A DNA stretch of 64,000 nucleotides from Angelakisella massiliensis (GTDB lineage: Bacteria; Bacillota; Clostridia; Oscillospirales; Ruminococcaceae): the NCBI RefSeq assembly GCF_900104675.1, contig NZ_LT629945.1:539273-603272 (forward strand). Reading direction: 5' to 3'. Below the pieces are notes generated by a model. That model made no database searches and was not told where the DNA came from. It worked only from the letters and a program-made list of their open reading frames with translations. Below are positions 24,981-34,068 of this stretch, in pieces; the first letter of the stretch is position 1; each line of letters begins with the position of its first letter. Made by a program: the position numbers and the translations under genes.

Positions 24981-25007
24981 CCCGCGTTCCATCGAAAGGA
25001 GTAGATC

Positions 25008-26399
25008 ATGGGCAATTCAGTCATGTTGAATGGCGTCGAATATGCCGGAGAACAGATTGCCTACAAAGACAGCACCTATGAACTTGTGTCAAAGGTAGCA
25101 TATCTGATCGGCGTCCCGCTCCGTATTTTTCAAAATGAACACGAGCCGCCGAAGATAGAGATATACGACCGGCTTGAACAGGATAAAAATGCCCGTATCA
25201 TTCGCAATCTCTGTATCATCCGCACCGCCATTGAGCGCAACTACCGGAAAATAAATGACATCATGCGGATGGAGTATCGAGGGCTGCTTTCAATGCCAGA
25301 GATCATCCCGGCTTCCAGTATGCAGCAGCTTTCAAACGACGGAATCAGCTTTATCAAAAAGTCGAGTACAAAGCTCTGCCACCACATTATCGAGATTAAC
25401 CGGCTGATTTCAGACCGCATTAACAACTGCAAAAGCCTCTTTCCAATCTGGATTAACTGGACGTACATAAAAGAGCTGTTCATTATGCCAAACGGCTTGA
25501 CAGAGGACGGAACGAAAGATGCTGCGGACATCTATTACGCAAGTCTCTCCTACTACCCCTATCAAATGTACATCAACTGGGTACCGATGGACGAGGGCAA
25601 TGTCCTCTATAATGATAAGAAGTTTGCTACCCTGCTTTATCAATGGCATTGCGACGCCTTCACGGAATACAGTAAAGTCTCCGATGCAGGGGCTTTTGTA
25701 AAAAACAATATCTACGACTTCATAGATGACAGTGAGAAGACCGTATTGGTAGTGGACTGCGAAAACTCTGACCCGTACAAGCTGTGCGCCACGCTCAAAA
25801 ACCTTGATTATGAGGTCATGCAGAAAATTACGGCGATCATTCTCTTTGATGACGTACATACCGCTACGGCATGGCGGATTCTTGAAAACTACACCCGCAT
25901 CCCCGTTGAACATATCATGATTGAGCGGATCAAGCAGAACAAATCACTGGTAGACATCAAGCTCACCGCAAGAGCCTGTCAGGAACACTACCAGAAGCAA
26001 GTGGATTCCTTCGTCATCGTCTCAAGCGATTCCGACTACTGGGGGCTGATCTCTTCTTTACCGGACGCCAGATTCCTTGTCATGATTGAGCGGGAAAAAT
26101 GCGGACCGGATATGAAGGCGGCACTTGCAGAATCTGGGATATTCTACTGCTATCTGGATGACTTCTACTCCGGCAACAGCGAGGACATCAAGAAAAACGC
26201 ACTGTTCAAGGAGATGTACCGCTGGATTGACAACTCCGTTCACCTGAATGTCAACGATATGTTTGATGCAGCTCTGCGAAACACGAGGATCGAAATGTCT
26301 CCCGCAGAGCGGCGGCAGTTCTATGAGAAGCACATCAGGCACATGACGCTGACCATCGACGAGAACGGAAACGTCAGCATTGAGCTGAAACGCAGATAG
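25008..26399 (+). CDS. NYN/PIN-like putative ribonuclease
   Basis: A 463-residue protein. The C-terminal half carries the NYN/PIN-like acidic signature: VLVVDCENSDPYKL near residue 245, then LTARACQEHY and SFVIVSSDSDYWGLI near residue 330. This suggests a metal-dependent RNA nuclease. The N-terminal half (about 1-230) is helical with no recognised domain. The gene follows hsdR by 27 bases with its own AAAGGAGTAGATC, and precedes a DinG-like helicase by 29 bases. Nuclease plus helicase suggests a nucleic acid surveillance role (inference). Confidence 0.7.
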   Translation: MGNSVMLNGVEYAGEQIAYKDSTYELVSKVAYLIGVPLRIFQNEHEPPKIEIYDRLEQDKNARIIRNLCIIRTAIERNYRKINDIMRMEYRGLLSMPEIIPASSMQQLSNDGISFIKKSSTKLCHHIIEINRLISDRINNCKSLFPIWINWTYIKELFIMPNGLTEDGTKDAADIYYASLSYYPYQMYINWVPMDEGNVLYNDKKFATLLYQWHCDAFTEYSKVSDAGAFVKNNIYDFIDDSEKTVLVVDCENSDPYKLCATLKNLDYEVMQKITAIILFDDVHTATAWRILENYTRIPVEHIMIERIKQNKSLVDIKLTARACQEHYQKQVDSFVIVSSDSDYWGLISSLPDARFLVMIEREKCGPDMKAALAESGIFYCYLDDFYSGNSEDIKKNALFKEMYRWIDNSVHLNVNDMFDAALRNTRIEMSPAERRQFYEKHIRHMTLTIDENGNVSIELKRR

Positions 26400-26428
26400 C
26401 CTTGGTTTCTATTCCGGGAGGAATGTGG

Positions 26429-28477
26429 ATGGATAATAGATTTTATTTTGGATTCAATACATCGGAGGAACGGAAAAAGCGCAGAAAAGCAGAGCTGTAC
26501 TCCATGAGTGAGCAAGTCAGCACCTTCTTTTGGGATGAAGCCCCGCAGCATGGCTTGGAAATGCGTGAAGGGCAGCAGGATATGTCCTTTGAGATTGTGG
26601 ACGCCCTCATAAACGATCAGCACTTTGCGATTGAAGCTGGCGTGGGCATTGGCAAGTCCTTTGGCTATCTTGTGCCGGTGCTGCTGTACAGCAAACGCAT
26701 GAACAAGCCGGTTATCATTGCAACCTCGACCATCGCGCTTCAAGAACAGCTCTGGCGTGATGTCCACGCAGTAATGCCCCTTCTTGGGCTGAACAGAGAT
26801 GTCATCCTCGCAAAAGGACAGACCCATTATCTCTGCAACAAACGCGCAGATGAATATATGTGTGATCCGAAAGCAGACCCACCGGACGCGCTTAAAGAAG
26901 GAATCAAGCAAAAGTATGAGGAACGCAAGGATTTCCCGGAGGTTTTGCCGCAAGGCGTCTGGGACAAGGTAAACGTGCAGCGGTTCAGCATGAAGAATTG
27001 TGGCTCCTGTGAAAAGAAGTGCAAGTATTACAAGGTCCGCGCAGCATTAAAGTATACGGAGGGCGTTGTTCTGTGCAATCAGGACTTTCTCACCCAGCAT
27101 CTCATGAAGCTCCGGCGCGGTCAGGACGGGCTGATTAACGCCGCCGCTGATCTGCTTGTCGTGGATGAAGCGCACAACTTAGATGATAAGGTGCGTAGTG
27201 CTACAACGGAACGTTTCGGACAGGGTATGCTCTTTGGGATGATCAAGAGTGCATTCTATGAGCTGCGGTCCTCTGACCAGAGCAGTGTGTCCGGTGAAAA
27301 GCGAGAGGCAGAGAGCGCGATCATCGCCTTCTATAACTGCCTGAAAGCGCAAGTCCAAAAGCAGATCAACGAGGCAGAACAGGATATGCGCTATGCTGAC
27401 CGCTTTTTCTTCGACCAAAACGGCAGTGCGGTTGAGCTGCTTACCGAGATGAACGCCGCCATACATAACCTTTCGTCCAGCATTCAGATTTATTCCAGCA
27501 TGGATTTCAGAAACAACCGTTCCTTTGCTGCCTCTGACGATCTGGATGCGGTCAGCGAGTCCCTTTCGGAGCTTCTTGACCGGATAGATGATATGTTGAT
27601 CTGGATTGAGCAGCGCGGTAGTAACACGGAGCTTGTCTATTGCCCTAAAAACACAAGGGAAATTGTTAGCCGCCTATACTTCAATGGTGATGAAAGAACC
27701 ATCTTGACCTCTGCCACGCTGACGAACGCCACGAGCGGGTCTCTGGAAGAACAGTATTCCTACTTTATCAGCAATACCGGCTTTCCGGTTGGTGAACGCG
27801 GCTGCTTATCCGAACCGAAGCCTTCCCCATATCCATACGATGAACACGCCATGATCTACTACTGCGACGATCTCCCGCATCCGACCAAGGAACACGAAGC
27901 CTTCATTGAAAAGGGCGTGGAGCGGCTGCTTGAGATCCTGAACATTTCCAACGGGAAGGCACTCGTGCTGTTTACGGCGAAGACCGACATGGAAGAGGTC
28001 TACTCCATACTCAGTGAGAAAAATCTTCCGTACAAAATCCTGATGCAACAGCCGGGATCGTCGCAGGACAAGGTGCTGAATGAGTTTAAGGAAGATACGA
28101 ACTCCGTGCTTCTGGGGACGGGCGCATATTGGGAAGGTATCAGCATTGAAGGAAAAAGCCTTTCCAATGTGATCATTTTCCGGCTTCCGTTCCCTGTCCC
28201 CGATCCAATTATCGAGTATAAGTGTTCCGTCGCAAAGGACGCTCTGATGGATGTCCGCGTTCCCGAAATGATTATCAAGCTCAAGCAAGGTATCGGGCGA
28301 TTGATCCGCAATTTCACAGACACCGGCATTGTCTGCATTATCGACCGAAGACTGCGGGACGAGCCGCCGGAACGCTATCATGACATTACATGGGACTCAC
28401 TGCCTATCAAAAATCGGACAAGCAGTTTGGACGAACTGAGGAAGTTTTACGAAGGTCTGCCCTCAGCCAAGGAATGA
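26429..28477 (+). CDS. DinG/XPD-like helicase with iron-sulphur cysteines
   Basis: A 682-residue superfamily 2 helicase. Walker A is GVGIGKSFGY (about residue 69), DEAH box VVDEAHNLDD follows near 250, and a Cys cluster between them (YLCNK, EYMC, NCGSCEKKCKYY) can hold a 4Fe-4S cluster as in DinG and XPD. The C-terminal motor has GTGAYWEGI and GIGRLIRN. Such enzymes unwind 5'-3' DNA or DNA-RNA hybrids. The ATG at 26429 is chosen since GGGAGG lies at proper distance. It forms a tight pair with the NYN gene. Confidence 0.85.
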   Translation: MDNRFYFGFNTSEERKKRRKAELYSMSEQVSTFFWDEAPQHGLEMREGQQDMSFEIVDALINDQHFAIEAGVGIGKSFGYLVPVLLYSKRMNKPVIIATSTIALQEQLWRDVHAVMPLLGLNRDVILAKGQTHYLCNKRADEYMCDPKADPPDALKEGIKQKYEERKDFPEVLPQGVWDKVNVQRFSMKNCGSCEKKCKYYKVRAALKYTEGVVLCNQDFLTQHLMKLRRGQDGLINAAADLLVVDEAHNLDDKVRSATTERFGQGMLFGMIKSAFYELRSSDQSSVSGEKREAESAIIAFYNCLKAQVQKQINEAEQDMRYADRFFFDQNGSAVELLTEMNAAIHNLSSSIQIYSSMDFRNNRSFAASDDLDAVSESLSELLDRIDDMLIWIEQRGSNTELVYCPKNTREIVSRLYFNGDERTILTSATLTNATSGSLEEQYSYFISNTGFPVGERGCLSEPKPSPYPYDEHAMIYYCDDLPHPTKEHEAFIEKGVERLLEILNISNGKALVLFTAKTDMEEVYSILSEKNLPYKILMQQPGSSQDKVLNEFKEDTNSVLLGTGAYWEGISIEGKSLSNVIIFRLPFPVPDPIIEYKCSVAKDALMDVRVPEMIIKLKQGIGRLIRNFTDTGIVCIIDRRLRDEPPERYHDITWDSLPIKNRTSSLDELRKFYEGLPSAKE

Positions 28478-28554
28478 TGATACAAACGGCAGTCTCTTCG
28501 GAAACATAGAGCAGCCCCCCCCAAAAAACGACAATCAGAAAACGGAGGTGTATC

Positions 28555-29166
28555 ATGTTGTACAATGAAAATCTGCACGAAGAAGAACAACATCTGATCC
28601 AGCAGATTGCCGAGCAAACAGAGAGAGGAAAAATCGACTGGGAACTGACGGAGTATAATCCGCTGTCCTTTCTGAATGAGGACAAGATAGACAAAAACCC
28701 AGCAGTAATCTGTCAGTCCTTCTCCTTTGAAGCGATCATCGGCGGATCCCGTTACGAACTTGATGTCATGGAGAATATTGATGTGCCGTCCGGTATGGGA
28801 GACTACACCATAACCTTGACGCGGGATGAAATCGAAAATTATCTAAAAATTGAGGATGCGCTTTCCTTTGACTGTGACCGCTATGAATGCACACCGGAGG
28901 AAGTCGCAGAGCGATTTACGGACAGCCCCATTGTCCGTCTCTGCAACGCCATCATTCCTGCCACGCTTGGGCAGGAGGATTTAGAAGAGGTCTTCACATG
29001 GGCAAGGTTTTTCAACGAGACTGGCATTTCTGCAAAGCTGATGAATCATCCGCTGACCAAGCTTTGTGAAAAGCTGTTCGACGAACACCGTCTGATGGAC
29101 TTCCATCGCTGCGTCTTGGATGTGGACTATCGAAAGCTGCTCCTAAATGAACTGGCTCATAACTAA
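28555..29166 (+). CDS. Hypothetical acidic protein
   Basis: A 203-residue acidic, soluble protein behind a strong ribosome site (ACGGAGGTGTATC). No known motif is seen; the middle (DYTITLTRDEIENYLKI) is strand-helix and the C-terminus is helical. It lies 77 bases after the DinG-like helicase and is followed at once by a strong terminator, so it is the last gene of this unit and may work with the NYN-DinG pair. Confidence 0.6.
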   Translation: MLYNENLHEEEQHLIQQIAEQTERGKIDWELTEYNPLSFLNEDKIDKNPAVICQSFSFEAIIGGSRYELDVMENIDVPSGMGDYTITLTRDEIENYLKIEDALSFDCDRYECTPEEVAERFTDSPIVRLCNAIIPATLGQEDLEEVFTWARFFNETGISAKLMNHPLTKLCEKLFDEHRLMDFHRCVLDVDYRKLLLNELAHN

Positions 29167-29176
29167 GACACGGAAA

Positions 29177-29219
29177 AACGCCCCCGACACTGTGCCAGAC
29201 GCACAGTGCCGGGGGCGTT
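29177..29219 (+). terminator. Strong GC hairpin terminator
   Basis: A 19-base stem with one mismatch (29177-29195 with 29201-29219, loop CAGAC) that closes the restriction/NYN/DinG region. The T tract is weak, but A residues before it allow termination from the other side too. The 220 bases after it, up to 29442, hold no gene that I can support. Confidence 0.7.
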
Positions 29220-29442
29220 CCCGTTTCCAGCGATTTATTTTTCTCTCGGCAAGGGACTGTTCATAAGGTGACACTTTCCGTTTTACGAAGCCGTGAAAAT
29301 TCGATGTGTTCCGTGGAGATGTTCACTGGGCAGCATACGCCGTACACGTTTCCAATAATCACCGAGTAGTGCAATGTGTATTCACTATCGGGAAATACTT
29401 CACGGTTTTCACAACTCTTGATTCAGGAGTGGGATTTTTGCC

Positions 29443-30018
29443 TTATTCCCGCGTGACATCAAGGGAAACCGGATTGATAACGATGATAGATTTGCCCTTT
29501 TTGTGGGCATATCTCACGGTGTTCCCGGTACCGCTGGGGCATCCATTCCATACTGCGAGAATATAATCGGCGTGATCGACCATGTACCGATTTCTCTTGT
29601 CCATGCAGTCCGTCGTGTACTCCCGTTGCAGCATGGTCTCCTTGTCACACTTTGCCGCGATATTATAATACCGTTCCCGTGAAGCCACAGACCATTTGAT
29701 CGCTTGTGTCTCACAAGGGATTGCACTTTCCAGAGTAATGTGAGGGTATTTTGATTTCAAATCGAGTACAATTTCCGCAGCGTACATATCGACGCCAAGA
29801 GCCATGCCGGTAATAAAATGCGTGACGCCCTCGTTCTCGATGAGTGCTACAATCTGATCCCGCATAACAGATTTCAAAGAAGTACAACGCTTATCGGATT
29901 CATCAAAGCCGAACGGAAGACTCTGCGGTCTATGACCGGTAAACGCACAAGTCTTGCCTTGAACGGATTGCTTTGCAGCTTTTTGAGCAGACTTTCTAAA
30001 CTCAATAATGCGTGACAT
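29443..30018 (-). CDS. SLOG-family (YpsA/DUF1273-like) protein
   Basis: A 191-residue Rossmann-like protein. TCAFTGHRPQSLPFGFDE (about 23-40) is the typical YpsA/SLOG opening, TGMALGVDMYAAE (about 70-82) is the nucleotide-binding loop, and ILAVWNGCPSGTGNTVRYA (about 152-170) is the second loop. SLOG proteins bind nucleotide-derived ligands such as ADP-ribose or NAD; many sit in phage defence systems as sensors. It is divergent from an XRE gene 152 bases away. Confidence 0.85.
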   Translation of the reverse strand: MSRIIEFRKSAQKAAKQSVQGKTCAFTGHRPQSLPFGFDESDKRCTSLKSVMRDQIVALIENEGVTHFITGMALGVDMYAAEIVLDLKSKYPHITLESAIPCETQAIKWSVASRERYYNIAAKCDKETMLQREYTTDCMDKRNRYMVDHADYILAVWNGCPSGTGNTVRYAHKKGKSIIVINPVSLDVTRE

Positions 30019-30104
30019 GACACCCCTTCTTTCACTCTTTTGGTAGGTAACTCCATTCTATCACCCTCATCACGGACAGTCAACGCATTGTCGTTAGTAA
30101 AATC

Positions 30105-30139
30105 AACGACGGCGTACCGTGGATAATGACACCGCCGTT
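30105..30139. promoter_or_regulatory. Imperfect palindrome between SLOG and XRE genes
   Basis: AACGACGGCGT (30105-30115) pairs with ACACCGCCGTT (30129-30139), 9 of 11 positions. It lies in the divergent gap and could be the operator of the XRE protein encoded at 30170. Confidence 0.35.
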
Positions 30140-30169
30140 AGGTACACTAAATGCAAAGGTGGTGAGGCT

Positions 30170-30499
30170 ATGCGAGAGAAGAAGGACATCAATATTGAAA
30201 TCGGCGGCAATATTCAAGTGGCAAGAGAACAGGCGGGCTATACGCAGGACACGCTCTCAGAAATGCTTGGCATGACGCCGAATCACCTGAGTGCTATTGA
30301 GCGTGGTGCTTCCGGTATCTCTCTTGAAGCCTTGCAGCGTCTTTGCCGTTTGCTGGGCGTCAGCGCAGACCGAATTATCTTTGGGACCGATGAGCCAGAA
30401 GCGGAAGCCCTTGCGCTTGCCAGACGTATTTCGGATGTAAAGCCAGAATACCGGCAGCAGGTTCAAGAGCTGCTGTCCGCTATTTTGAATATGTCATAA
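30170..30499 (+). CDS. XRE-family regulator
   Basis: A 109-residue protein with an N-terminal helix-turn-helix (IQVAREQAGYTQDTLSEML, then ISLEALQRLCRLLGVSADRI) and a short helical C-terminus (PEYRQQVQELLSAILNM). The ATG at 30170 follows AAAGGTGGTGAGGC; an earlier in-frame start at 30119 lies in the palindromic operator region. It is divergent from the SLOG gene and faces the end of the transfer operon. Confidence 0.85.
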   Translation: MREKKDINIEIGGNIQVAREQAGYTQDTLSEMLGMTPNHLSAIERGASGISLEALQRLCRLLGVSADRIIFGTDEPEAEALALARRISDVKPEYRQQVQELLSAILNMS

Positions 30500-30504
30500 A
30501 AAAA

Positions 30505-30544
30505 GAGCCTCTGCCGACACCCTAACGGGCATCGACAGAGGCTC
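30505..30544 (-). terminator. Terminator of the transfer operon (bidirectional)
   Basis: GAGCCTCTGCCGA (30505-30517) pairs with TCGACAGAGGCTC (30532-30544), with one G-T pair. On the minus strand it is followed by a run of seven T, an ideal rho-independent terminator for the long leftward transfer operon. It also ends the XRE gene from the other side. Confidence 0.8.
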
Positions 30545-30570
30545 ATGGTTCGTTTTCCGAGCATTCAAAC

Positions 30571-30619
30571 AAGTGCCGAAATCGGCACTTATTTCTGCGC
30601 TAAAGAAGAAACTGCGCAG
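30571..30619. repeat. Two palindromes downstream of the transfer operon
   Basis: AAGTGCCGA/TCGGCACTT (30571-30579, 30582-30590) and CTGCGC/GCGCAG (30595-30600, 30614-30619). With the terminator they make three consecutive stems in about 115 bases of the operon's 3' end. They may be RNA-protecting structures or protein-binding sites. Confidence 0.45.
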
Positions 30620-30641
30620 GGAATACAATCACTTAGGCTGG

Positions 30642-30863
30642 TCAATTTTCGCCGCTCTGAGGCTTGCTATCACAGGCTTTTTCGACCCCTAACTGTCTAC
30701 ACTGCGATGCCTTGCGGGAGAAGTGCGGACAGGCGATGAGATCCGCACGGAAGCTCTGCTTGCAGCTATGGACGCAGCGGACGCAGAAGCGGTTATACTT
30801 CCGGCGTCCGCTGTCCCCGATGAAGAACGACCACTCCTGCCGCCATTTCTGACTTCTGCTCAC
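30642..30863 (-). CDS. Small Cys-rich protein, last gene of transfer operon
   Basis: A 73-residue basic protein with WSFFIGDSGRRKYNRFC and a metal-knuckle-like CVRCVHSC, then FRADLIACPHF. I recall small ICE proteins of the pattern CxxCxxxCKQSFR-x5-CP in Clostridia, so it is probably real. It starts with GTG whose last base pairs overlap the TGA of the ArdA-like gene (GTGA), a coupling signal. It may bind zinc and nucleic acid (inference). Function unknown. Confidence 0.6.
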   Translation of the reverse strand: MSRSQKWRQEWSFFIGDSGRRKYNRFCVRCVHSCKQSFRADLIACPHFSRKASQCRQLGVEKACDSKPQSGEN

Positions 30864-32632
30864 AGTTCAATCTCTCCTTTGTGCTTTTGGGGAGGGCAGC
30901 ATTCCTTCTGCTTTTCAGCCTTTGCAGACTTGAGCCTGTCCATGATGGAGGACTTTTCGCCCCTTTCGGGGGCTTTGGCATCAAGGGTCTTGTCTTCCTT
31001 CGGACCGTTGTTGATGATCCCATCAATCATGCCGTAGTCATCCTCCATCGACATCTCTGCCGCCTTGAGGTAGTTTTCCTTCTCAAGTGCCGCCATCCAG
31101 CTCTCCTTGCTGATACCGAGCATTCCGCCCTTTGCCGCATGATCGGCAATCTCTTTGGCATCTACGCACAAGCCCTCGGTGTTATCGGAATAGAGACGGT
31201 AAACCTCGCAGCCCATCTCTAAAGCCTTCTCAGCCACCTCCTGACCGGCGGGAAGAACACCAGCCCATGCGTAGCCGTAGTCCTTCATATCCTGAACGGA
31301 GAGCGCGGGATCGGGCATTTCCGGCACTTCCTTGACCTCAAGGTCGAGAAGGCGGAGCGTGTCATCGTCAAAGCCGTTGTAGACATCATCAAGGACGAGC
31401 TTGCCGCGCTCATCGACAATGATGCAGGCAGCTTCATCGCCGTAGGTGTCATGCTCCATCAGGTAAAAGCTGTGACCGCCGACTTCGTGCTGGTCAATGG
31501 TGTGCCAAGTCCCGATGTGACCGGCAACCGTCAGACCAGAGGTATCGGCGTTCATCTCAAAATCCTTCTGCTCGGTAGCTTCCTTCTTCTGCTGTTCCTT
31601 CGAGATCATGGGGATCGCCACAATCTTATCGCCCAGCTTGACAAACTGCTCCGGCACTTTGAAGTGGTCAGAGAACTTCTGCATCTGCTCTACGGTCAGA
31701 GAACCGAAGCTGTCATCCGTCAAGCCTACTACCAAGAATGTTCCGGCAACAACGTCGTAGATGTCACCGTCCTCATCCCGCAGAGCGCGGTTCAGGGGCA
31801 GACCTTCCAGCTTGCCTTCCTCGTTGCAGACTAAGGCAATCGGGTCTTCGTAGGGATAAATCGCCTCGATGCAGCCGCCGACCTCATGCTGCAAGGACTC
31901 CAGCCCGGAGTCAATCTCCTTCACATAAGGCTCCTTTCCCGGCTCAACAACGAGAACTGCAATAGTGCTGTCACGCTCGGCGGCTTCCCCTGAGCCGGTG
32001 ATCCGGTATTCATCGGGAATATCATCAAGGTCGCCGTCGAACTGTCTGTCCCATCTCTCGCTTGCGACGCGGACATAGCCTTCATCGGTGAAGCGTCCCT
32101 GCTCATCCATCGCAATGTCTCGCCCATAGCGTTCATAGTCGATGTAATTTGCCAGAGGTCCGAGATCCTTTTCGGAGTAGATACCGGCTTCGTGGGCGTA
32201 ATAATAGCCGAGATCGGATTCGTCGTTGATACCGGGCATGATGTCGTAGCAGTCCAGATTGAACGTCAGGTTGATGAGATCGTCGATGTCGCTGACCTCA
32301 TCGCACCCGGCTTCCATAATGGCAGCGAGCTTTTCCTGATCGCTCAGGGAAAGCTCGTCAATCAAAGCGGCAAGGTAGTTGAGCTTATCAAGGCTTTCGT
32401 ACTCGCCAAGCATCTTCTGGACGCCATAAATGGGGCATTCGTAGTCGGTGATAAACCACTCTTCGTAGGGCTGACCAAATTCATCCTGCTTGCCGATCCC
32501 GATGCGCTCAAAGACCTTCTGCATCTCTTCTTCGGTTGTCGGGAACTTCACCCACTCACCGACCAGCATACCCTCGTTGTACTTGCCAAGGTTCGTGACG
32601 AAGGCTTCAAAATCACCGTCTAATACGGGCAT
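30860..32632 (-). CDS. ArdA-like anti-restriction protein with DUF3846 and shared C-terminal tail
   Basis: A 590-residue acidic multidomain protein. Residues about 1-165 match ArdA (DGDFEAFVTNLGKYNEG, FPTTEEEM, FITDYECPIYG), a DNA mimic that blocks type I restriction. DUF3846 follows (about 215-320: IAVLVVEPGKEPYVKEID). Two further repeats of unknown type come next, then the tail SSIMDRLKSAK...KHKGEIEL that also ends neighbouring proteins. The ATG at 32632 is 6 bases after AAAGGAGG; an ATG at 32638 abuts it. It should protect the entering ICE from recipient restriction. Confidence 0.8.
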   Translation of the reverse strand: MPVLDGDFEAFVTNLGKYNEGMLVGEWVKFPTTEEEMQKVFERIGIGKQDEFGQPYEEWFITDYECPIYGVQKMLGEYESLDKLNYLAALIDELSLSDQEKLAAIMEAGCDEVSDIDDLINLTFNLDCYDIMPGINDESDLGYYYAHEAGIYSEKDLGPLANYIDYERYGRDIAMDEQGRFTDEGYVRVASERWDRQFDGDLDDIPDEYRITGSGEAAERDSTIAVLVVEPGKEPYVKEIDSGLESLQHEVGGCIEAIYPYEDPIALVCNEEGKLEGLPLNRALRDEDGDIYDVVAGTFLVVGLTDDSFGSLTVEQMQKFSDHFKVPEQFVKLGDKIVAIPMISKEQQKKEATEQKDFEMNADTSGLTVAGHIGTWHTIDQHEVGGHSFYLMEHDTYGDEAACIIVDERGKLVLDDVYNGFDDDTLRLLDLEVKEVPEMPDPALSVQDMKDYGYAWAGVLPAGQEVAEKALEMGCEVYRLYSDNTEGLCVDAKEIADHAAKGGMLGISKESWMAALEKENYLKAAEMSMEDDYGMIDGIINNGPKEDKTLDAKAPERGEKSSIMDRLKSAKAEKQKECCPPQKHKGEIEL

Positions 32633-32645
32633 AGGCATCCTCCTT

Positions 32646-32861
32646 TCAGTCATCCACCATGCCGTCCGGCATGATATACAGTTCCTCAAACTCCGTGTCC
32701 GTCATGGCTTCGAGCTTCCGGATGGTCTTATACATCAGCTCTGCGATCTCACCGTCCACGTCGTTCAGGGTGACGCTCTTCATATCGTCGATCAGCCGCT
32801 TCCGACTGGATGTGTTGAAGCAGCACATCAGGTTGATTTCTTCCACGGTAAAGTTTTTCAT
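32646..32861 (-). CDS. Transposon-transfer assisting protein (TTRAP family)
   Basis: A 71-residue protein starting KNFTVEEINLMCCFNTSSR and ending near LEAMTDTEFEELYIMPDG, the pattern of the TTRAP family of Tn1549-like elements. Its molecular role is not known. It starts two bases after the upstream gene's stop and lies 13 bases before the ArdA-like start. Confidence 0.8.
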   Translation of the reverse strand: MKNFTVEEINLMCCFNTSSRKRLIDDMKSVTLNDVDGEIAELMYKTIRKLEAMTDTEFEELYIMPDGMVDD

Positions 32862-32862
32862 A

Positions 32863-34056
32863 TCAGAGTTCCATATCCTTTCCTTTTGATTTCTGTGGTT
32901 TCGGTGTATGGGGCGGCTGGGCTTTCTGCGCGGATTTCAGCTTATCGCGGATAGATTCACGAGCAGCGGGCTTCTTTGGAATGGTGTCATAGATGGCAGT
33001 CCCGGCATCCTCCACATACGAACGGACATACTGGATGCTCTCAGAAAAGCGGATTGGTCTGTTCTTGTCCTCAATGTTGGTCAGCCGGACTTCATCGGCA
33101 GCAAAATCAACCGAGTCAATTCTGCACCTGATCCCATCCACATTCAGCGTCGCGCCAACAGGGATGTAATCTGCGGCTTTGAGTTCCTTGAAGGTCTCGC
33201 CGTCCTTGCTGAGAAAAACATCCGTGCCGGATTTCCAGAGCTTGTGAGAACCGGCTACCCACGCGGTTTCACGGAAGCCCGTGACCTGCATGGATGGCTT
33301 GCCTCGCACCTTCTTCTCAAGGAGCTTTGTGCCGAGAAGAGGGGCGGCTTTTTCGGCATCCTTGCCGTACAGCTCAAAATAGCCGTTCTGGGCAAAGCAA
33401 ACCAGCGCGTCCGGGTGAGCCTGTTTGATTACTTCATACTTGCGGAGTTCTGCGACGGGCAGAGGCGCAAGCACTTCTTTCGTTTCTGCATCCGGCAGCT
33501 TGTCACGGCGGCTTTTCTGCGTGGACAGCACTTCCGTCAAAGCATCCGCGTCTTTCGGAAGCGTCTGGTGGGTTTTGACGCCGCCATGCTCACCGGCCAG
33601 AGCCATTGCTGCATCGAAACTGCTGCGGCAGGGAGCATCCAGCACAAAGCCGTCCGCGAAGGTCAGCCGGTCATGATCCGGCGCAACCGAGTTCTGTGCC
33701 ACATTTGACGCCTGTTCCCGGTAGTTGATTTCAAAGACGTCTCCGAAGACCTTGCCGCGCTTGACGGCTTTCGGGATAATGACGCGGGCAACGCATTCGT
33801 CGTAGGTCTGTTCCGCGTAAAAGCGGAAGGTGTTGTGATCCCGCGTCCCCTGAATGAAGACCTGATTTTCGTTGAGGCAGTGCGTCCCATGCGGACGGCA
33901 GAACCACATCAGCGTCTTGTCTTCGGGATTCTGGCTTTCGGCAGCGCGGCGGATGATACGCTTGTCGATGTCGAAGTCTTCCTTGTAGCTGTCTACATGA
34001 CTGTCCACGAGCTTCTGCAGCTCCGCAACGATGTCAACATCTGTGTATTTCTTCAT
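32863..34056 (-). CDS. ICE protein with MutS-N-like segment and shared C-terminal tail
   Basis: A 397-residue protein. The N-terminal half (about 1-190) has HGTHCLNENQVFIQG and no family I can name. Near residue 205-245, YEVIKQAHPDALVCFAQNG then YFELYGKDA resembles the first domain of MutS, often seen in these ICE proteins. The C-terminus ends ESIRDKLKSAQ...SKGKDMEL, the tail shared with its neighbours. Ribosome site AAGGAGACGC. It probably acts on or travels with the transferred DNA (inference). Confidence 0.6.
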   Translation of the reverse strand: MKKYTDVDIVAELQKLVDSHVDSYKEDFDIDKRIIRRAAESQNPEDKTLMWFCRPHGTHCLNENQVFIQGTRDHNTFRFYAEQTYDECVARVIIPKAVKRGKVFGDVFEINYREQASNVAQNSVAPDHDRLTFADGFVLDAPCRSSFDAAMALAGEHGGVKTHQTLPKDADALTEVLSTQKSRRDKLPDAETKEVLAPLPVAELRKYEVIKQAHPDALVCFAQNGYFELYGKDAEKAAPLLGTKLLEKKVRGKPSMQVTGFRETAWVAGSHKLWKSGTDVFLSKDGETFKELKAADYIPVGATLNVDGIRCRIDSVDFAADEVRLTNIEDKNRPIRFSESIQYVRSYVEDAGTAIYDTIPKKPAARESIRDKLKSAQKAQPPHTPKPQKSKGKDMEL

Positions 34057-34068
34057 GCGTCTCCTTTC

